From CAYVOV01 sp964453525 (GTDB lineage Bacteria; Chloroflexota; Dehalococcoidia; Dehalococcoidales; UBA2162): DNA of 64,000 nt. The DNA lies in the NCBI GenBank assembly GCA_964453525.1, contig CAYVOV010000006.1, forward strand, positions 62,001 to 126,000. The letters are read 5' to 3'. Each line of letters opens with the position of its first letter. Position 1 is the stretch's first letter. Shown one piece after another: positions 17,943 to 26,780 of this stretch. Both the position numbers and the translations under genes were made by a program. The notes below the pieces were generated by a model, which had not been told where the DNA came from, ran no database searches, and was given only the letters and a program-made list of their open reading frames with translations.

Positions 17943-18776
17943 TTGACTCTAGAAGAAATTCGTAATCGTACAAATTATAAAATAGTGAACTATAATAACA
18001 CACCTATTGTCGTATACGATTCTCACAGATGCATTATACCCGTTCTATGGCAAGCAGCTAACGAAAATTTAATAAATACTCCATGCAGGCTAATTTACTT
18101 TGATCAGCACCCCGATGCACTTAGACCTCTAGATAATACTCTAGAGCTTATAAAGAACATCCTAGGTCAAGAATCGGAATTTATAGACATATTTAATCTA
18201 ACCGAATTCCATTTACGTAGCTCTAATGATGACTGGCTTCGTGCAGCAATGGAACTTAATTTGATAAGTGATGTTATCTGGATAGGCGGCCACAGAGACC
18301 TGTCTCCTGAACAGAGAGAATATACTGACAATCAATGTGTACTTCATACATTGTATAATATTCCATTTCTCGACGGAGTATTTGGTTACCAGGGAGATTT
18401 GAATGATTTAGCTCGGTCAATTGAGCTACAACCTCTGTGGAATACCCTGGGTTGGGAATATAATAACGGTCGTTTCTATATGAAGGAAGATGAACCTATC
18501 CTTTTAGACTTCGATTTAGACTATTTCTCATTCAACTGGCGTAGTATTACGAAAGCCTGGTTACCAGAATTTTTTAATCGTGAGTTTCTAGAACACAGCC
18601 ACTATTCTGCGGCAGCATCTGGTTGGACAGGAAAATTTTTCGTTAAAAGCTTAATAAAAAGAGCGCCTATAATTACAGTAGCCAAAGAAACAGCGATTTG
18701 TGGGGGAGAAACCGAGGTCGCTAAAATTCTAAAAGAACTAAATGAAATCCTTTTCGATAGCTACTTAGACTGGTGA
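17943..18776 (+). CDS. UPF0489-family protein, AT-rich
   Basis: A 277-residue protein starting at TTG. VVYDSHRCIIPVLWQA, LIYFDQHPDA and LLDFDLDYFSF are the His/Asp-rich strands of the UPF0489 (C5orf22-like) family, which shares an arginase-like topology and probably binds metal. IWIGGHRDLSPEQRE lies between them. The biochemical role is not established in the family. Codons are strongly A/T-biased against the ribosomal genes next door, suggesting transfer. It converges with rpsI and shares its terminator. Confidence 0.75.
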   Translation: MTLEEIRNRTNYKIVNYNNTPIVVYDSHRCIIPVLWQAANENLINTPCRLIYFDQHPDALRPLDNTLELIKNILGQESEFIDIFNLTEFHLRSSNDDWLRAAMELNLISDVIWIGGHRDLSPEQREYTDNQCVLHTLYNIPFLDGVFGYQGDLNDLARSIELQPLWNTLGWEYNNGRFYMKEDEPILLDFDLDYFSFNWRSITKAWLPEFFNREFLEHSHYSAAASGWTGKFFVKSLIKRAPIITVAKETAICGGETEVAKILKELNEILFDSYLDW

Positions 18777-18793
18777 TATCATCAAAAACAGAA

Positions 18794-18820
18794 AAAGCAG
18801 GGGAGTAATACCCCTGCTTT
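18794..18820. terminator. Bidirectional intrinsic terminator
   Basis: A perfect 10-bp stem AAAGCAGGGG / CCCCTGCTTT with a 7-nt loop. On the minus strand it is followed by TTTTTCTGTTTTTG and ends the ribosomal transcript after rpsI; on the plus strand it follows the UPF0489 gene by 17 bp. Confidence 0.88.
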
Positions 18821-18856
18821 AATATTCATAATATGATACGGGCTTTCGGTCTGATT

Positions 18857-19255
18857 TTAGCGCTTGGTGTACTGTTTGGCTTTGCGGGCACGCCTGAGTC
18901 CAGGTTTCTTTCTCTCTTTAGCCCTGGCATCTCTGGTAAGCATTCCGTTTTGGCGCAGCACCGGTTTGAGGCTTTCATCCGCCCTTACCAGCGCCCGGGC
19001 AATGCCGTGAGCTATAGCCCCGCTCTGCCCGGTAATGCCGCCGCCAGCAACCTTGACCATAACGCTGTACTTGTCGGCAGTATCGGTAAGCACCAGTGGA
19101 CTGGCAATCGTCTCGCGGTGGATAAGACGGGGAAATATCTCCTCGTAAGGAGTGCCGTTAATAATAATGGCGCCGCCACCCCCCGGTATAATCCTTACCT
19201 GGGCTACAGATGTCTTACGCCTGCCCGTTCCGTGGTAGTAAGTCTGTTTCTCCAA
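18857..19255 (-). CDS. rpsI: 30S ribosomal protein S9
   Basis: Small-subunit protein whose C-terminal tail reaches the P-site tRNA. GTGRRKTSVAQVRI near the start, ITGQSGAIAHGIARAL, and the basic end KKPGLRRARKAKQYTKR with the invariant KR terminus. I choose TTG 19255, preceded by AAGGGAG at 5 nt, giving 132 residues, the usual length. A longer frame from 19318 is encoded by a GTCATTGCGA-type repeat and is not likely part of the protein. Last gene of the long ribosomal run, after rplM. Confidence 0.95.
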   Translation of the reverse strand: MEKQTYYHGTGRRKTSVAQVRIIPGGGGAIIINGTPYEEIFPRLIHRETIASPLVLTDTADKYSVMVKVAGGGITGQSGAIAHGIARALVRADESLKPVLRQNGMLTRDARAKERKKPGLRRARKAKQYTKR

Positions 19256-19297
19256 AAGAACTCCCTTTTCTTTAATATATATCTTTTTTATCTTATA

Positions 19298-19340
19298 GAT
19301 TGCTTCGTCGTCCGCCAAAGGCGGACTTCTCGCAATGACA
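19298..19340. repeat. GTCATTGCGA-type repeat between rplM and rpsI
   Basis: A palindromic element on the minus strand, beginning TGTCATTGCGAG and ending GAAGCAATC, with the inner stem GTCCGCC / GGCGGAC. It belongs to the same family as 17561-17646. It sits in the 62-bp rplM-rpsI spacer and may modulate rpsI expression. Confidence 0.75.
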
Positions 19341-19380
19341 AAGGAATGAAATGAATCCTATCCCTTTCAATCCTCTGTTA

Positions 19381-19827
19381 TTATTCTTTCTCCGCAGCCT
19401 CGACCGAAGCATTCGTTATCTGGGCCTGATGCGGGTGTGCATCACCGGCATATACTTTCAGCTTTTTCAGCATCTGTGCCCCCAGCTTATTATGGGGCAG
19501 CATACCTTTTACGGCGTACTCGACTGCCCGGGTCGGATGAGTCTCCATCATCCTCTCCAGGTTGATGCTCTTGAGCCCCCCGGGATAGCCGGAATGTCTG
19601 TAATATAGCTTCTGTTTCTGTTTGTTGCCGGTAACCCTGACCTTTTCGGCATTGACAACAACAACGTAATCACCGGTATCAAGGTGACGACTGAATATCG
19701 GTTTATGCTTGCCCATCAGCAGGCTGGCAATCTGAGTAGCCATTCTGCCAAGGACCTTATCCTCAGCATCGATTAAATGCCATTCCCGTTTAATATCGGA
19801 AGCCTTTGTGCTGTAAGTTTTTACCAT
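19381..19827 (-). CDS. rplM: 50S ribosomal protein L13
   Basis: 148 residues. Recognised by REWHLIDAEDKVLGRMATQIA at the N-terminus, LDTGDYVVVVNAEKVRVTGNK, and ERMMETHPTRAVEYAVKGMLPHNKLG. An early-assembly protein of the large subunit. Its start overlaps the truA stop by 7 nt, so expression is coupled; rpsI follows, the conserved rplM-rpsI pair. Confidence 0.97.
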   Translation of the reverse strand: MVKTYSTKASDIKREWHLIDAEDKVLGRMATQIASLLMGKHKPIFSRHLDTGDYVVVVNAEKVRVTGNKQKQKLYYRHSGYPGGLKSINLERMMETHPTRAVEYAVKGMLPHNKLGAQMLKKLKVYAGDAHPHQAQITNASVEAAEKE

Positions 19828-20636
19828 GTCTCATCCTCGATAGGTTTTCCATAGTTAACCTGTGTCAGGCACAGTCCCCACGCCGGAGCCGTCGGCCAGG
19901 CAAGGCCGGGCTCACGTGCTTCAAGTATATTGCTGAACTCGCCGGTACTTACTTTACCCCGTCCCACTTTAATCAGGACTCCAACCGTGTTCCGCACCTG
20001 GTGCATCAGGAAAGAGTTAGCCAGGATTCTGAAAATAACCGTGTCCTCATCCCGGCTCCATTCAGCCCGGTAAATCTTCCGCACCGTACCCTTTGCCGCC
20101 GCCTCGGTATTATTTACAAATGAAGCGAAGTCATGCTCGCCGACAAGCAACTGTGACGCCCGGTTCATGGCGTCAATATCCAGGTGCGCCGAAACAAGAT
20201 AACTGTGCTGCCTGAGCGGCGACCTGGCTGTGCCGTTTAAAATCCTGTATTCATACTCGCGGCTGACGGCATGACGCCTGACATTGAAAGAGTCTCGTAC
20301 TTTATAGGCTGCTTTCACCGCAATATCTTTCGGCAAATAGTAATTCATCCCCTTTACAAAGGTATCCTGAGAATGGGACGACCCGGTCCTGAAGCTGACC
20401 ACCTGCGCCCTAGCGTGGACACCGGCATCGGTACGGCTGGCCGCCAGTACCCGGGTACTATCTCCGGTAAGCTCCTTCAGTGCCCGCTCCAGTTCTTTCT
20501 GGATAGTGGGTAGATTGCCCTGCAACTGAAAGCCGTGATAGCGCGTACCGTCATATTCCACGATTAATACAATCCTGGTTGTCATGCTCACGTCGACCTT
20601 CGGTTTCAGTTCCGGATTTACAGCGGTTGATACCAT
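19821..20636 (-). CDS. truA: tRNA pseudouridine synthase A
   Basis: Isomerises uridines 38-40 in the anticodon stem of many tRNAs. LIVEYDGTRYHGFQLQ begins the domain, the catalytic Asp is in SRTDAGVHARAQV, and FLMHQVRNTVGVLIKVGRG is near the C-terminus. 271 residues from an ATG overlapping the rplQ stop (TAATG); an internal ATG at 20585 would remove a non-conserved leader of 17 residues. Placement after rplQ is common in Gram-positive-like gene orders. Confidence 0.95.
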   Translation of the reverse strand: MVSTAVNPELKPKVDVSMTTRIVLIVEYDGTRYHGFQLQGNLPTIQKELERALKELTGDSTRVLAASRTDAGVHARAQVVSFRTGSSHSQDTFVKGMNYYLPKDIAVKAAYKVRDSFNVRRHAVSREYEYRILNGTARSPLRQHSYLVSAHLDIDAMNRASQLLVGEHDFASFVNNTEAAAKGTVRKIYRAEWSRDEDTVIFRILANSFLMHQVRNTVGVLIKVGRGKVSTGEFSNILEAREPGLAWPTAPAWGLCLTQVNYGKPIEDETW

Positions 20637-20989
20637 TATTTCACCAGCTCGAGTTGGACCATCGGTGCCCCGTCTCCCAACCGGCGTCCCAGTTTGATAA
20701 TACGGGTGTAGCCGCCGGGGCGTTCGGCGTACCTTTCGGCAAGCTCAGAAAAGACTTTATCGGCTATGCTTTTATCATAAATATATGACAGCGCCTGGCG
20801 GCGGGAGTGAAGTCCACCCTTCTTGCCCAGGGTAATCATTTTCTCGGCCAGGCCACGAATCTGCTTGGCTTTGGTCTCGGTGGTAGTAATCTTCTCGTAA
20901 CCAAGAAGGTCAGTTACCAGGTTACGGTACATCGCTCTTTTATAGCTTGAAGTTTTTCCTGTTTTCCCCTCGAATCCTTTACGCCCCAT
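20636..20989 (-). CDS. rplQ: 50S ribosomal protein L17
   Basis: 117 residues. RAMYRNLVTDLLGYEKITTTETKAKQ, MITLGKKGGLHSRRQAL and the C-terminal GGYTRIIKLGRRLGDGAPM are diagnostic. It binds 23S rRNA near the exit tunnel. It follows rpoA by 17 bp, the standard alpha-operon arrangement. Confidence 0.97.
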   Translation of the reverse strand: MGRKGFEGKTGKTSSYKRAMYRNLVTDLLGYEKITTTETKAKQIRGLAEKMITLGKKGGLHSRRQALSYIYDKSIADKVFSELAERYAERPGGYTRIIKLGRRLGDGAPMVQLELVK

Positions 20990-21006
20990 GCCAGTCCTTC
21001 TTATCG

Positions 21007-21993
21007 TTAAATCGTTATCTCATCCGTCTCGGAGACCTCTTTTTCCTCGACTTCCTTTCCATCGGAAGCCAGAGAAAGCCCGAGGGCTTCAAGACGGTCA
21101 TCTATTTCCTGTCGGGACTTCTGCCCGAAATTGCGCAGTGACATCAGGTCTTTCTCATTCTTGCTCGCCAGTTCTCCCACCGTGGCGATACCACCGCGTC
21201 TCAGGCAATTCATTGTCCGCACTGAAAGGTTCAGTTGTTCCACAGGCATATTGTACAGTTCCTCCGGAATTGCCAGGTGGCTGGGTTCTTCAGCCTCCTC
21301 TATCATTGCGACCCGACCGTAGGTGGCAAACGGGGCTAGCTGCTCCGCCAGGATTTCAGCGCCCTGGTTGATTGCATCGTCGGGGGATATCGTCCCGTCG
21401 GTCCAGACCTCCAAATATAACCGCTCGAGGCTGGCTTCCTGGCCGATATATATCGGCTCGACAGTAAAATTGACCTTGCGTATCGGGCTGAAAATGGCAT
21501 CAATCGGAATTACTCCTACCGGTAAACTGTCGGTGGACTCGGCTTCACGGTAACCTTTCGAAAGTTCGACATCACACTCCATATAAAGCCTGGCTTCCGG
21601 TGAGTCCAGTGTCGCCAGATATAGCTCAGGGTTGGCTATCTCAAAATCAGCAGAAGGCTTGATATCGGCAGCGGTAACCTGCCCTTCCCCCTCCACCTCC
21701 AGTATCAGTTTACCTGCCTGACCTGAGATGGGCTTAAGCCTCAGGGCTTTGATGTTCAATAAAAGCTCGGTGGCATCTTCCTTGACATAAGGTATTGTTG
21801 AGAACTCATGTTGAATCCCCTCGATACGGACACGCGTAACCGCCGCTCCCTGAAGATGGCCAAGCAGCACCCGCCGCATCGCATTACCCAGAGTAACCCC
21901 GAAACCCTTTTCCAACGGCTCGGCTACAATCCGGCCGAAATTTTCACTACTTTCAACACACTCGGTTTTAGGTACTACCAGATGAGACAACAC
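21007..21993 (-). CDS. rpoA: RNA polymerase subunit alpha
   Basis: 328 residues with both domains: the N-terminal dimerisation domain (FVVEPLEKGFGVTLGNAMRRVLL-like segment at about 25-50, EGVVEDATELLLN-type loop) and the C-terminal domain (LNLSVRTMNCLRRGGIATVGELASK ... LRNFGQKSRQEI) that contacts UP elements and activators. A charged tail ends the protein. Sits between rpsD and rplQ as usual; 9-bp spacing to rpsD. Confidence 0.97.
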   Translation of the reverse strand: MLSHLVVPKTECVESSENFGRIVAEPLEKGFGVTLGNAMRRVLLGHLQGAAVTRVRIEGIQHEFSTIPYVKEDATELLLNIKALRLKPISGQAGKLILEVEGEGQVTAADIKPSADFEIANPELYLATLDSPEARLYMECDVELSKGYREAESTDSLPVGVIPIDAIFSPIRKVNFTVEPIYIGQEASLERLYLEVWTDGTISPDDAINQGAEILAEQLAPFATYGRVAMIEEAEEPSHLAIPEELYNMPVEQLNLSVRTMNCLRRGGIATVGELASKNEKDLMSLRNFGQKSRQEIDDRLEALGLSLASDGKEVEEKEVSETDEITI

Positions 21994-22002
21994 TCTACCT
22001 CC

Positions 22003-22617
22003 TTATCTCGAGTAGTACTCAACAATGGCCTGTCCGTCAAACTCGGCACCGATATCATCGGGGGTAGGCATGGATATCGCCTGACCGATAAGACTCTGCC
22101 TGTCCAGGCTTAACCAGTTGACTATGGACTTAGCCTCAATATTTTCAAGTAACTGCTTATAGTACTCGGTCTTTTTACTACCTTCTTTCCAGCTTATTGT
22201 ATCTCCTTCTTTAACCAGACAGGACGGTATATTTGTTTTCCGCCCGTTAAGCAGAAAATGCCCGTGCTGGACAAGCTGCCGTGCCTGGGCACGGGAGTCA
22301 GCAAAGCCGAGCCTGTAAACAACGTTGTCAAGCCGCCTCTCCAGCAGCACCAGCAGGTTCTCGCCGGTGATACCCTGCTGCCTCTCAGCGGCAGCAAAAG
22401 TCCGCCTGAATTGCCTCTCCAGCACTCCGTAACTGTAGCGGACTTTCTGTTTCTCAATTAGCTGAAGACCGCGGTCGGATATCCGGCGCCGGCGTCCCAT
22501 TGGTCTCTTCCGTCTGTCTATAGCGCACTTCGGCGTGAGACACCTGCTGCCTTTGAGCATTAACTTCTCATTACAGCGGCGACACAACTTGCATACTGAA
22601 TCTGTATATCTTGCCAT
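22003..22617 (-). CDS. rpsD: 30S ribosomal protein S4
   Basis: 204 residues. The N-terminus has CKLCRRCNEKLMLKGSRCLTPKC, a four-Cys zinc-binding pattern seen in the zinc-containing S4 form. YGVLERQFRRTFAAAERQQG, LLVLLERRLDNVVYRLGFA and the S4 RNA-binding fold GHFLLNGRKTNIPS follow. In many bacteria S4 represses the alpha operon by binding its leader; no such leader can be assigned here. Confidence 0.97.
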   Translation of the reverse strand: MARYTDSVCKLCRRCNEKLMLKGSRCLTPKCAIDRRKRPMGRRRRISDRGLQLIEKQKVRYSYGVLERQFRRTFAAAERQQGITGENLLVLLERRLDNVVYRLGFADSRAQARQLVQHGHFLLNGRKTNIPSCLVKEGDTISWKEGSKKTEYYKQLLENIEAKSIVNWLSLDRQSLIGQAISMPTPDDIGAEFDGQAIVEYYSR

Positions 22618-22626
22618 ATCTCTACC

Positions 22627-23019
22627 TTACACCCGTCTCCTTTTAGGAGGCCGACAACCGGCATGGGGGATAGGACTCATATCGGTAATGCTGGTGATAT
22701 AAAGACCGGAACTCTGGAGAGAACGTATAGCAGCTTCGCGCCCGCTTCCCGGGCCTTTTACGTAAATTCCCACCTGGCGTAAGCCGTGCTCCATTGCCCT
22801 CCTTGCCGCATCATGAGCGGCTAACTGAGCAGCATATGGAGTGCCCTTGCGTGAACCCTTGAATCCAGCCGTCCCCGAACTGCCCCAGGCTATAACGTTT
22901 CCCTCGGGGTCGGTCAGGGTTACCATGGTGTTGTTAAAAGTCGACTGTATATAGGCTCTCCCGCTGGGGATAGACTTACGTTCTCGCCGTCTCGGTCTGG
23001 TACGTCTCCTTTGTGTCAT
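22627..23019 (-). CDS. rpsK: 30S ribosomal protein S11
   Basis: 130 residues from ATG 23019, which has GGAGAGG upstream; a TTG at 23037 would add six residues and is less likely. AYIQSTFNNTMVTLTDPEGN, WGSSGTAGFKGSRKGTPYAA and the C-terminal DMSPIPHAGCRPPKRRRV are typical. Platform protein of the 30S subunit; spaced 24 bp from rpsM. Confidence 0.97.
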   Translation of the reverse strand: MTQRRRTRPRRRERKSIPSGRAYIQSTFNNTMVTLTDPEGNVIAWGSSGTAGFKGSRKGTPYAAQLAAHDAARRAMEHGLRQVGIYVKGPGSGREAAIRSLQSSGLYITSITDMSPIPHAGCRPPKRRRV

Positions 23020-23043
23020 CGTCCTCTCCTGTCTCAATATCTA

Positions 23044-23433
23044 TTATTTCTTGGCAACACCGCGCCTCTTGCCTCTGCCGGCAACCGTTTTACGGGAGCC
23101 GCGCCGGGTACGGGCATTGGTACGCGTGTTCTGCCCCCTTACCGGCAGGTTATGGCGGTGTCTGATACCACGATAGCTTCCAATCTCCATAAGACGCTTG
23201 ATATTGAGGTTGACCTCTTTTCTGAGTTCTCCCTCAACCATATATTCGCGGTCAATAATCTCACGCAGACGGTTAATCTCTTCCTCGGTGAGGTCATCTG
23301 ACCTGACCGCAGCATCAACGTCAGCCCGCCCCAGAATCTTATGACTCTGAGTCCGGCCGATGCCGTAAATACTCTGCAATGCCACCCAGATTTGTTTGTC
23401 CCTCGGGATATCCACTCCAGCTATACGCGCCAT
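23044..23433 (-). CDS. rpsM: 30S ribosomal protein S13
   Basis: 129 residues. ARIAGVDIPRDKQIWVALQSIYGIG at the N-terminus, IKRLMEIGSYRGIRHRHNLPVRGQ and a basic tail RTNARTRRGSRKTVAGRGKR. Located at the head of the 30S subunit, it contacts P-site tRNA. Between rpmJ and rpsK in the conserved order. Confidence 0.97.
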   Translation of the reverse strand: MARIAGVDIPRDKQIWVALQSIYGIGRTQSHKILGRADVDAAVRSDDLTEEEINRLREIIDREYMVEGELRKEVNLNIKRLMEIGSYRGIRHRHNLPVRGQNTRTNARTRRGSRKTVAGRGKRRGVAKK

Positions 23434-23460
23434 TTGTGTCCTCCTCGTTCAGCAGCCTGC

Positions 23461-23574
23461 CTAACCCTGCCGCTGCTTATGCTTGGGATTGGTACAGATT
23501 ACCCTGACCACCCCATGCCGCTTAATCACCTTGCATTTTTCACATCTAACTTTTACAGAAGCTCTCACTTTCAT
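23461..23574 (-). CDS. rpmJ: 50S ribosomal protein L36
   Basis: A 37-residue protein beginning MKVRASVKVRCEKCK and ending with NPKHKQRQG. The zinc ribbon C11-x2-C14 ... C27 ... H32 is complete, so this is the zinc-binding paralogue. Lies between infA and rpsM, exactly where expected in the spc/alpha cluster. Confidence 0.96.
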   Translation of the reverse strand: MKVRASVKVRCEKCKVIKRHGVVRVICTNPKHKQRQG

Positions 23575-23624
23575 AGCATGCCTTCTCTTTTAGCTGAAAA
23601 CGCCTTTTATAATACTACAATCCT

Positions 23625-23843
23625 CTATTTAAATCTATAGGTTATTCTGCCCCGGCTCAGGTCATAAGGCGAAAGTTCAACCAGAACCTTATCCCCGGGT
23701 AGAATCCTGATATAATGCAACCTTATCTTACCCGATATGTGAGCCAGTACCTTATGCCCGTTTGAAAGCTCAACACGAAACATGGCATTGGGCAATGGCT
23801 CAATTACTTCTCCCTCAACTTCAATTGTTTCTTTCTTGGGCAT
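23625..23843 (-). CDS. infA: Translation initiation factor IF-1
   Basis: 72 residues, an S1-like OB fold: IEVEGEVIEPLPNAMFRVEL, GHKVLAHISGKIRLHYIRI and LPGDKVLVELSPYDLSRGRI. It occupies the A site during initiation together with IF2 and IF3. It follows map by 11 bp and precedes rpmJ. Confidence 0.97.
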   Translation of the reverse strand: MPKKETIEVEGEVIEPLPNAMFRVELSNGHKVLAHISGKIRLHYIRILPGDKVLVELSPYDLSRGRITYRFK

Positions 23844-23854
23844 AAATACCTCAT

Positions 23855-24604
23855 TTACAAAGCGGTAAGCACCTCATACTTACCATCGGTAATGGCAATG
23901 GTATGCTCGAAGTGCGCCGAAAGGCTGCCATCACTCGTAGAGACAGTCCAGTGATTATCGCCAACCTTTGTCCTCCAGCCACCGATGTTTACCATCGGCT
24001 CAAGGGCAAGAGTCATACCTTTCTTCAATACCGGTCCCTCTCCCGGTAATCCGAAGTTGGGTATCTGGGGGTCTTCGTGCATCTGCCGGCCTATACCATG
24101 GCCGGTGTACTCACGCACCACCGAATAACCTCTCGGCTCAACATACTGCTGAATGGCGGCGGAGATATCACCCAGCCTTGCTCCAACCCGGGCCGCATCC
24201 ATACCAGCCTCCAGGGCGCCTTCTGTAATTTCAATCAGCCGTTTAGCCTCTTTACTGATGCTGCCGACTCCCACCGTTACCGCAGCATCACCCTGAAAAT
24301 CATTATAAATCACTCCGAAATCAATCGACACAATATCGCCTTCCTGTAATATCCGCTTACCTGGAATACCGTGCACTATCTCATCGTTAACGGAAACGCA
24401 GAGACTGGCCGGAAATCCATGATAGCCCTTAAAGGAAGGCCTGGCTCCCAGCCTTTCCGCTTCGCCGGCGGCAATAATATCCAGTTCTTCAGTCTTCATC
24501 CCCGGTTTCACCCGTGACTTTAATAAGTCCAGCACGCGGGCGACGATTTGCCCCGCCTGCCGCATGGTTTCAATCTCCTTATCCGATTTTACGATTATAG
24601 CCAT
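23855..24604 (-). CDS. map: Methionine aminopeptidase, type I
   Basis: 249 residues. Dinuclear metal ligands are visible in order: SIDFGVIYNDFQGDAAVT (two Asp), GHGIGRQMHEDP (His), ALEPMVNIG (Glu) and the C-terminal FEHTIAITDG (Glu). The active-site His is in FKGYHGFPASLC. Removes N-terminal Met from nascent chains. It starts 8 bp after adk, in the standard adk-map-infA order. Confidence 0.97.
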   Translation of the reverse strand: MAIIVKSDKEIETMRQAGQIVARVLDLLKSRVKPGMKTEELDIIAAGEAERLGARPSFKGYHGFPASLCVSVNDEIVHGIPGKRILQEGDIVSIDFGVIYNDFQGDAAVTVGVGSISKEAKRLIEITEGALEAGMDAARVGARLGDISAAIQQYVEPRGYSVVREYTGHGIGRQMHEDPQIPNFGLPGEGPVLKKGMTLALEPMVNIGGWRTKVGDNHWTVSTSDGSLSAHFEHTIAITDGKYEVLTAL

Positions 24605-24611
24605 TGCTCCT

Positions 24612-25268
24612 TCAGGCAGGCATACTCCTGCTCAAAGATTCTACTATTCTTTTCTCCACTTCATCCGGTTCACCTTCCCCGTCAACCTCCAGTAGCTTAT
24701 CCGCCCGAGTGTAATAATCAATCAATGGAGCAGTCTCTTTAACATAAACCGCAAGTCTCTTCTTAATCGTTTCCACCGTATCATCAGCGCGCTGGTAAAG
24801 CTCACCGCCACATTTATCACACTTGCCCGGCACATCCGGAGGAGAATTTACCTCATGATACGGAGTCTGGCAATTGCGGCAAATCCAGCGGCCGCTCAGG
24901 CGTTTCAGCAGTTCCTCTTCCGATACCTTTATATACACCACCTTGTCTATTTCTTTCCCCTGCCCGGAAAGGGCTCTGTCAAGCGATTCAGCCTGCTCCA
25001 GGTTCCTGGGAAAGCCGTCAAATATCACCCCTCCTTCGCAGTCTGGAGCCGATATCCGCTCCAGGACCATCTTTATCGTTGTCTCGTCGGGGACAAGCAT
25101 TCCCTTCTCCATATAATACCTGGCTTCTTTAGCCAGCTCTGTCCCCTGTGTCTGCGCTTGCCTGAACAGGTCACCGGTGGCAACGTGGGTCAGCTTCAAC
25201 TCCTCCGCCACCCTGGCCGCCTGTGTCCCCTTACCGGCACCCGGAGCGCCGAGAAAAATAATGTGCAA
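24612..25268 (-). CDS. adk: Adenylate kinase
   Basis: 218 residues. P-loop GAPGAGKGTQ, the AMP-binding VATGDLFRQA, FDGFPRNLEQAESLD, and a zinc-finger LID with CRNCQTPYHEVNSPPDVPGKC (Cys pairs present). Start is TTG 25268 with GGAG upstream. A 186-bp AT-rich spacer separates it from secY, longer than the surrounding gaps, and may hold a secondary promoter. Confidence 0.96.
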   Translation of the reverse strand: MHIIFLGAPGAGKGTQAARVAEELKLTHVATGDLFRQAQTQGTELAKEARYYMEKGMLVPDETTIKMVLERISAPDCEGGVIFDGFPRNLEQAESLDRALSGQGKEIDKVVYIKVSEEELLKRLSGRWICRNCQTPYHEVNSPPDVPGKCDKCGGELYQRADDTVETIKKRLAVYVKETAPLIDYYTRADKLLEVDGEGEPDEVEKRIVESLSRSMPA

Positions 25269-25454
25269 TATATTATACTCCTGCTCTAATCCTTTTAAAA
25301 TTCTTTATTTTTGTTTTCGGTAACGGTATTTTATTAAATATTTTCCGCTGCCGCACTGTCATTAAGTCTAATTTTGTACAAACCTTCGTATCACAGTATT
25401 GCCAGTTCGTCTAATTATGGTAAAAACTCCGCGGCGTAATGTCATAAAGCCCCA

Positions 25455-26780
25455 CTATTTTATAAAACCTTCGTAACGCCGCATTGTAAGCTGGGCTTCC
25501 ATCTGCTTCATCGTATCCAGCACCACGCCGACCACAATCAGCAGACCCATGCTCGAAAGCTGTATCACCTGGACATTGGTAACCTCCCGCGCCAGGAAAG
25601 GTATTATTGCCACTACCGCCAGAAACAGAGCGCCTGCCCAGGTAATCCGGTTAATCACCTGGTTAAAGTAGTCAGAGGTATGTCTCCCCGGGCGAATTCC
25701 GGGAACAAATCCCCCCTGACGCTGCAGGGTGCCGGATAAGTCCTGCTGCTGAAACATCACCATGGTATAGAAGAAGGCAAAGGCAACCACCAGTATAAAA
25801 TACAGCCCCCAGTAAAACAGGCCGGCAGGCATAGGCGCGTTGGGGCTGAACAGGTTCTGAATGGTGTTGGCAAAGTTGGGAGCAGTCGCCGGTCCGGCAA
25901 AGTAACTGGCAACCATACCCGGAAACAGCACCAGAGACATGGCGAAGATAAGGGGAATCATTCCGGCGGTGTTTACCCGCAGTGGAATATGAGTGGCTCC
26001 GGACTGCCTGTACATGCGGTCGCCGCGATAGACGGTGCGGGCATACTGCACCGGAATACGCCGGTGGGCCTCGGTAAAAATTACTATCAGCGTTATCGTA
26101 GCCACGGCGATGAAGATATAAACAAGCAGACCGCCTATCTGTCCCTGCTGACCGACAAGCATCCCGCTGCCCACCAGTTGCCAGTAACCGGCAACAATTC
26201 CACCGAAGATTATTATCGATACCCCATTGCCAATACCGTATTCGGTAATGAGTTCACCCAGCCAGACAAGGAATACGGTACCGGCAACAAGAGAACAAAT
26301 CATCGCCACCATCGGCAGGGCGGAAACGCTCTCGAGCACCGGCGGGTCAGCTCGCTGAAGAAGAATAATCTGCCCGTAACCGGAAAAGGCAGCCATAGGT
26401 ACCATCAACCAGTGAGTAATTCTGTTAATCTTATCCCTGCCGGCTTCCCCTTCCTGAGAAAGAGCCTGAAGTCGCGGGATAATTGGCGTCATCAGCGTCA
26501 TGATAATCGAAGCCGTAATATAGGGGTACACCCCCATAGCGGCGATACTGAAGTTCTTCATAGCACCGCCGCTGAACATATCGAGCATACCAAGCAGGGC
26601 GTTACTCTCGAAAAGCTGTTGCAGAGCAGCTGAGTCCACCCCCGGTAGAGGAATGTGCGCGACAAAGCGGAACACTACCAGCATACCGAAGGTAAAGAGA
26701 ATGCGGCGCCTCAGGTCTGGGAGGCGGAAGGCATCAATCATCGCCTGGAGGAGACGCGGCCTAGTCTGGCGCTGACGCAT
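25455..26780 (-). CDS. secY: Preprotein translocase subunit SecY
   Basis: Channel-forming subunit of the SecYEG translocon with ten predicted membrane segments. IPLPGVD after the first segment, the FSGGAMKNFSIAAMGVYPYI plug region, GAGNG-like GIGNGVSIIIF, and the cytoplasmic loop RRIPVQYA are typical. I choose ATG 26780 (GGAGGTGGAG upstream), giving 441 residues and a 20-bp overlap with rplO; starts at 26816 and 26741 are possible. Standard rplO-secY linkage. Confidence 0.95.
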   Translation of the reverse strand: MRQRQTRPRLLQAMIDAFRLPDLRRRILFTFGMLVVFRFVAHIPLPGVDSAALQQLFESNALLGMLDMFSGGAMKNFSIAAMGVYPYITASIIMTLMTPIIPRLQALSQEGEAGRDKINRITHWLMVPMAAFSGYGQIILLQRADPPVLESVSALPMVAMICSLVAGTVFLVWLGELITEYGIGNGVSIIIFGGIVAGYWQLVGSGMLVGQQGQIGGLLVYIFIAVATITLIVIFTEAHRRIPVQYARTVYRGDRMYRQSGATHIPLRVNTAGMIPLIFAMSLVLFPGMVASYFAGPATAPNFANTIQNLFSPNAPMPAGLFYWGLYFILVVAFAFFYTMVMFQQQDLSGTLQRQGGFVPGIRPGRHTSDYFNQVINRITWAGALFLAVVAIIPFLAREVTNVQVIQLSSMGLLIVVGVVLDTMKQMEAQLTMRRYEGFIK

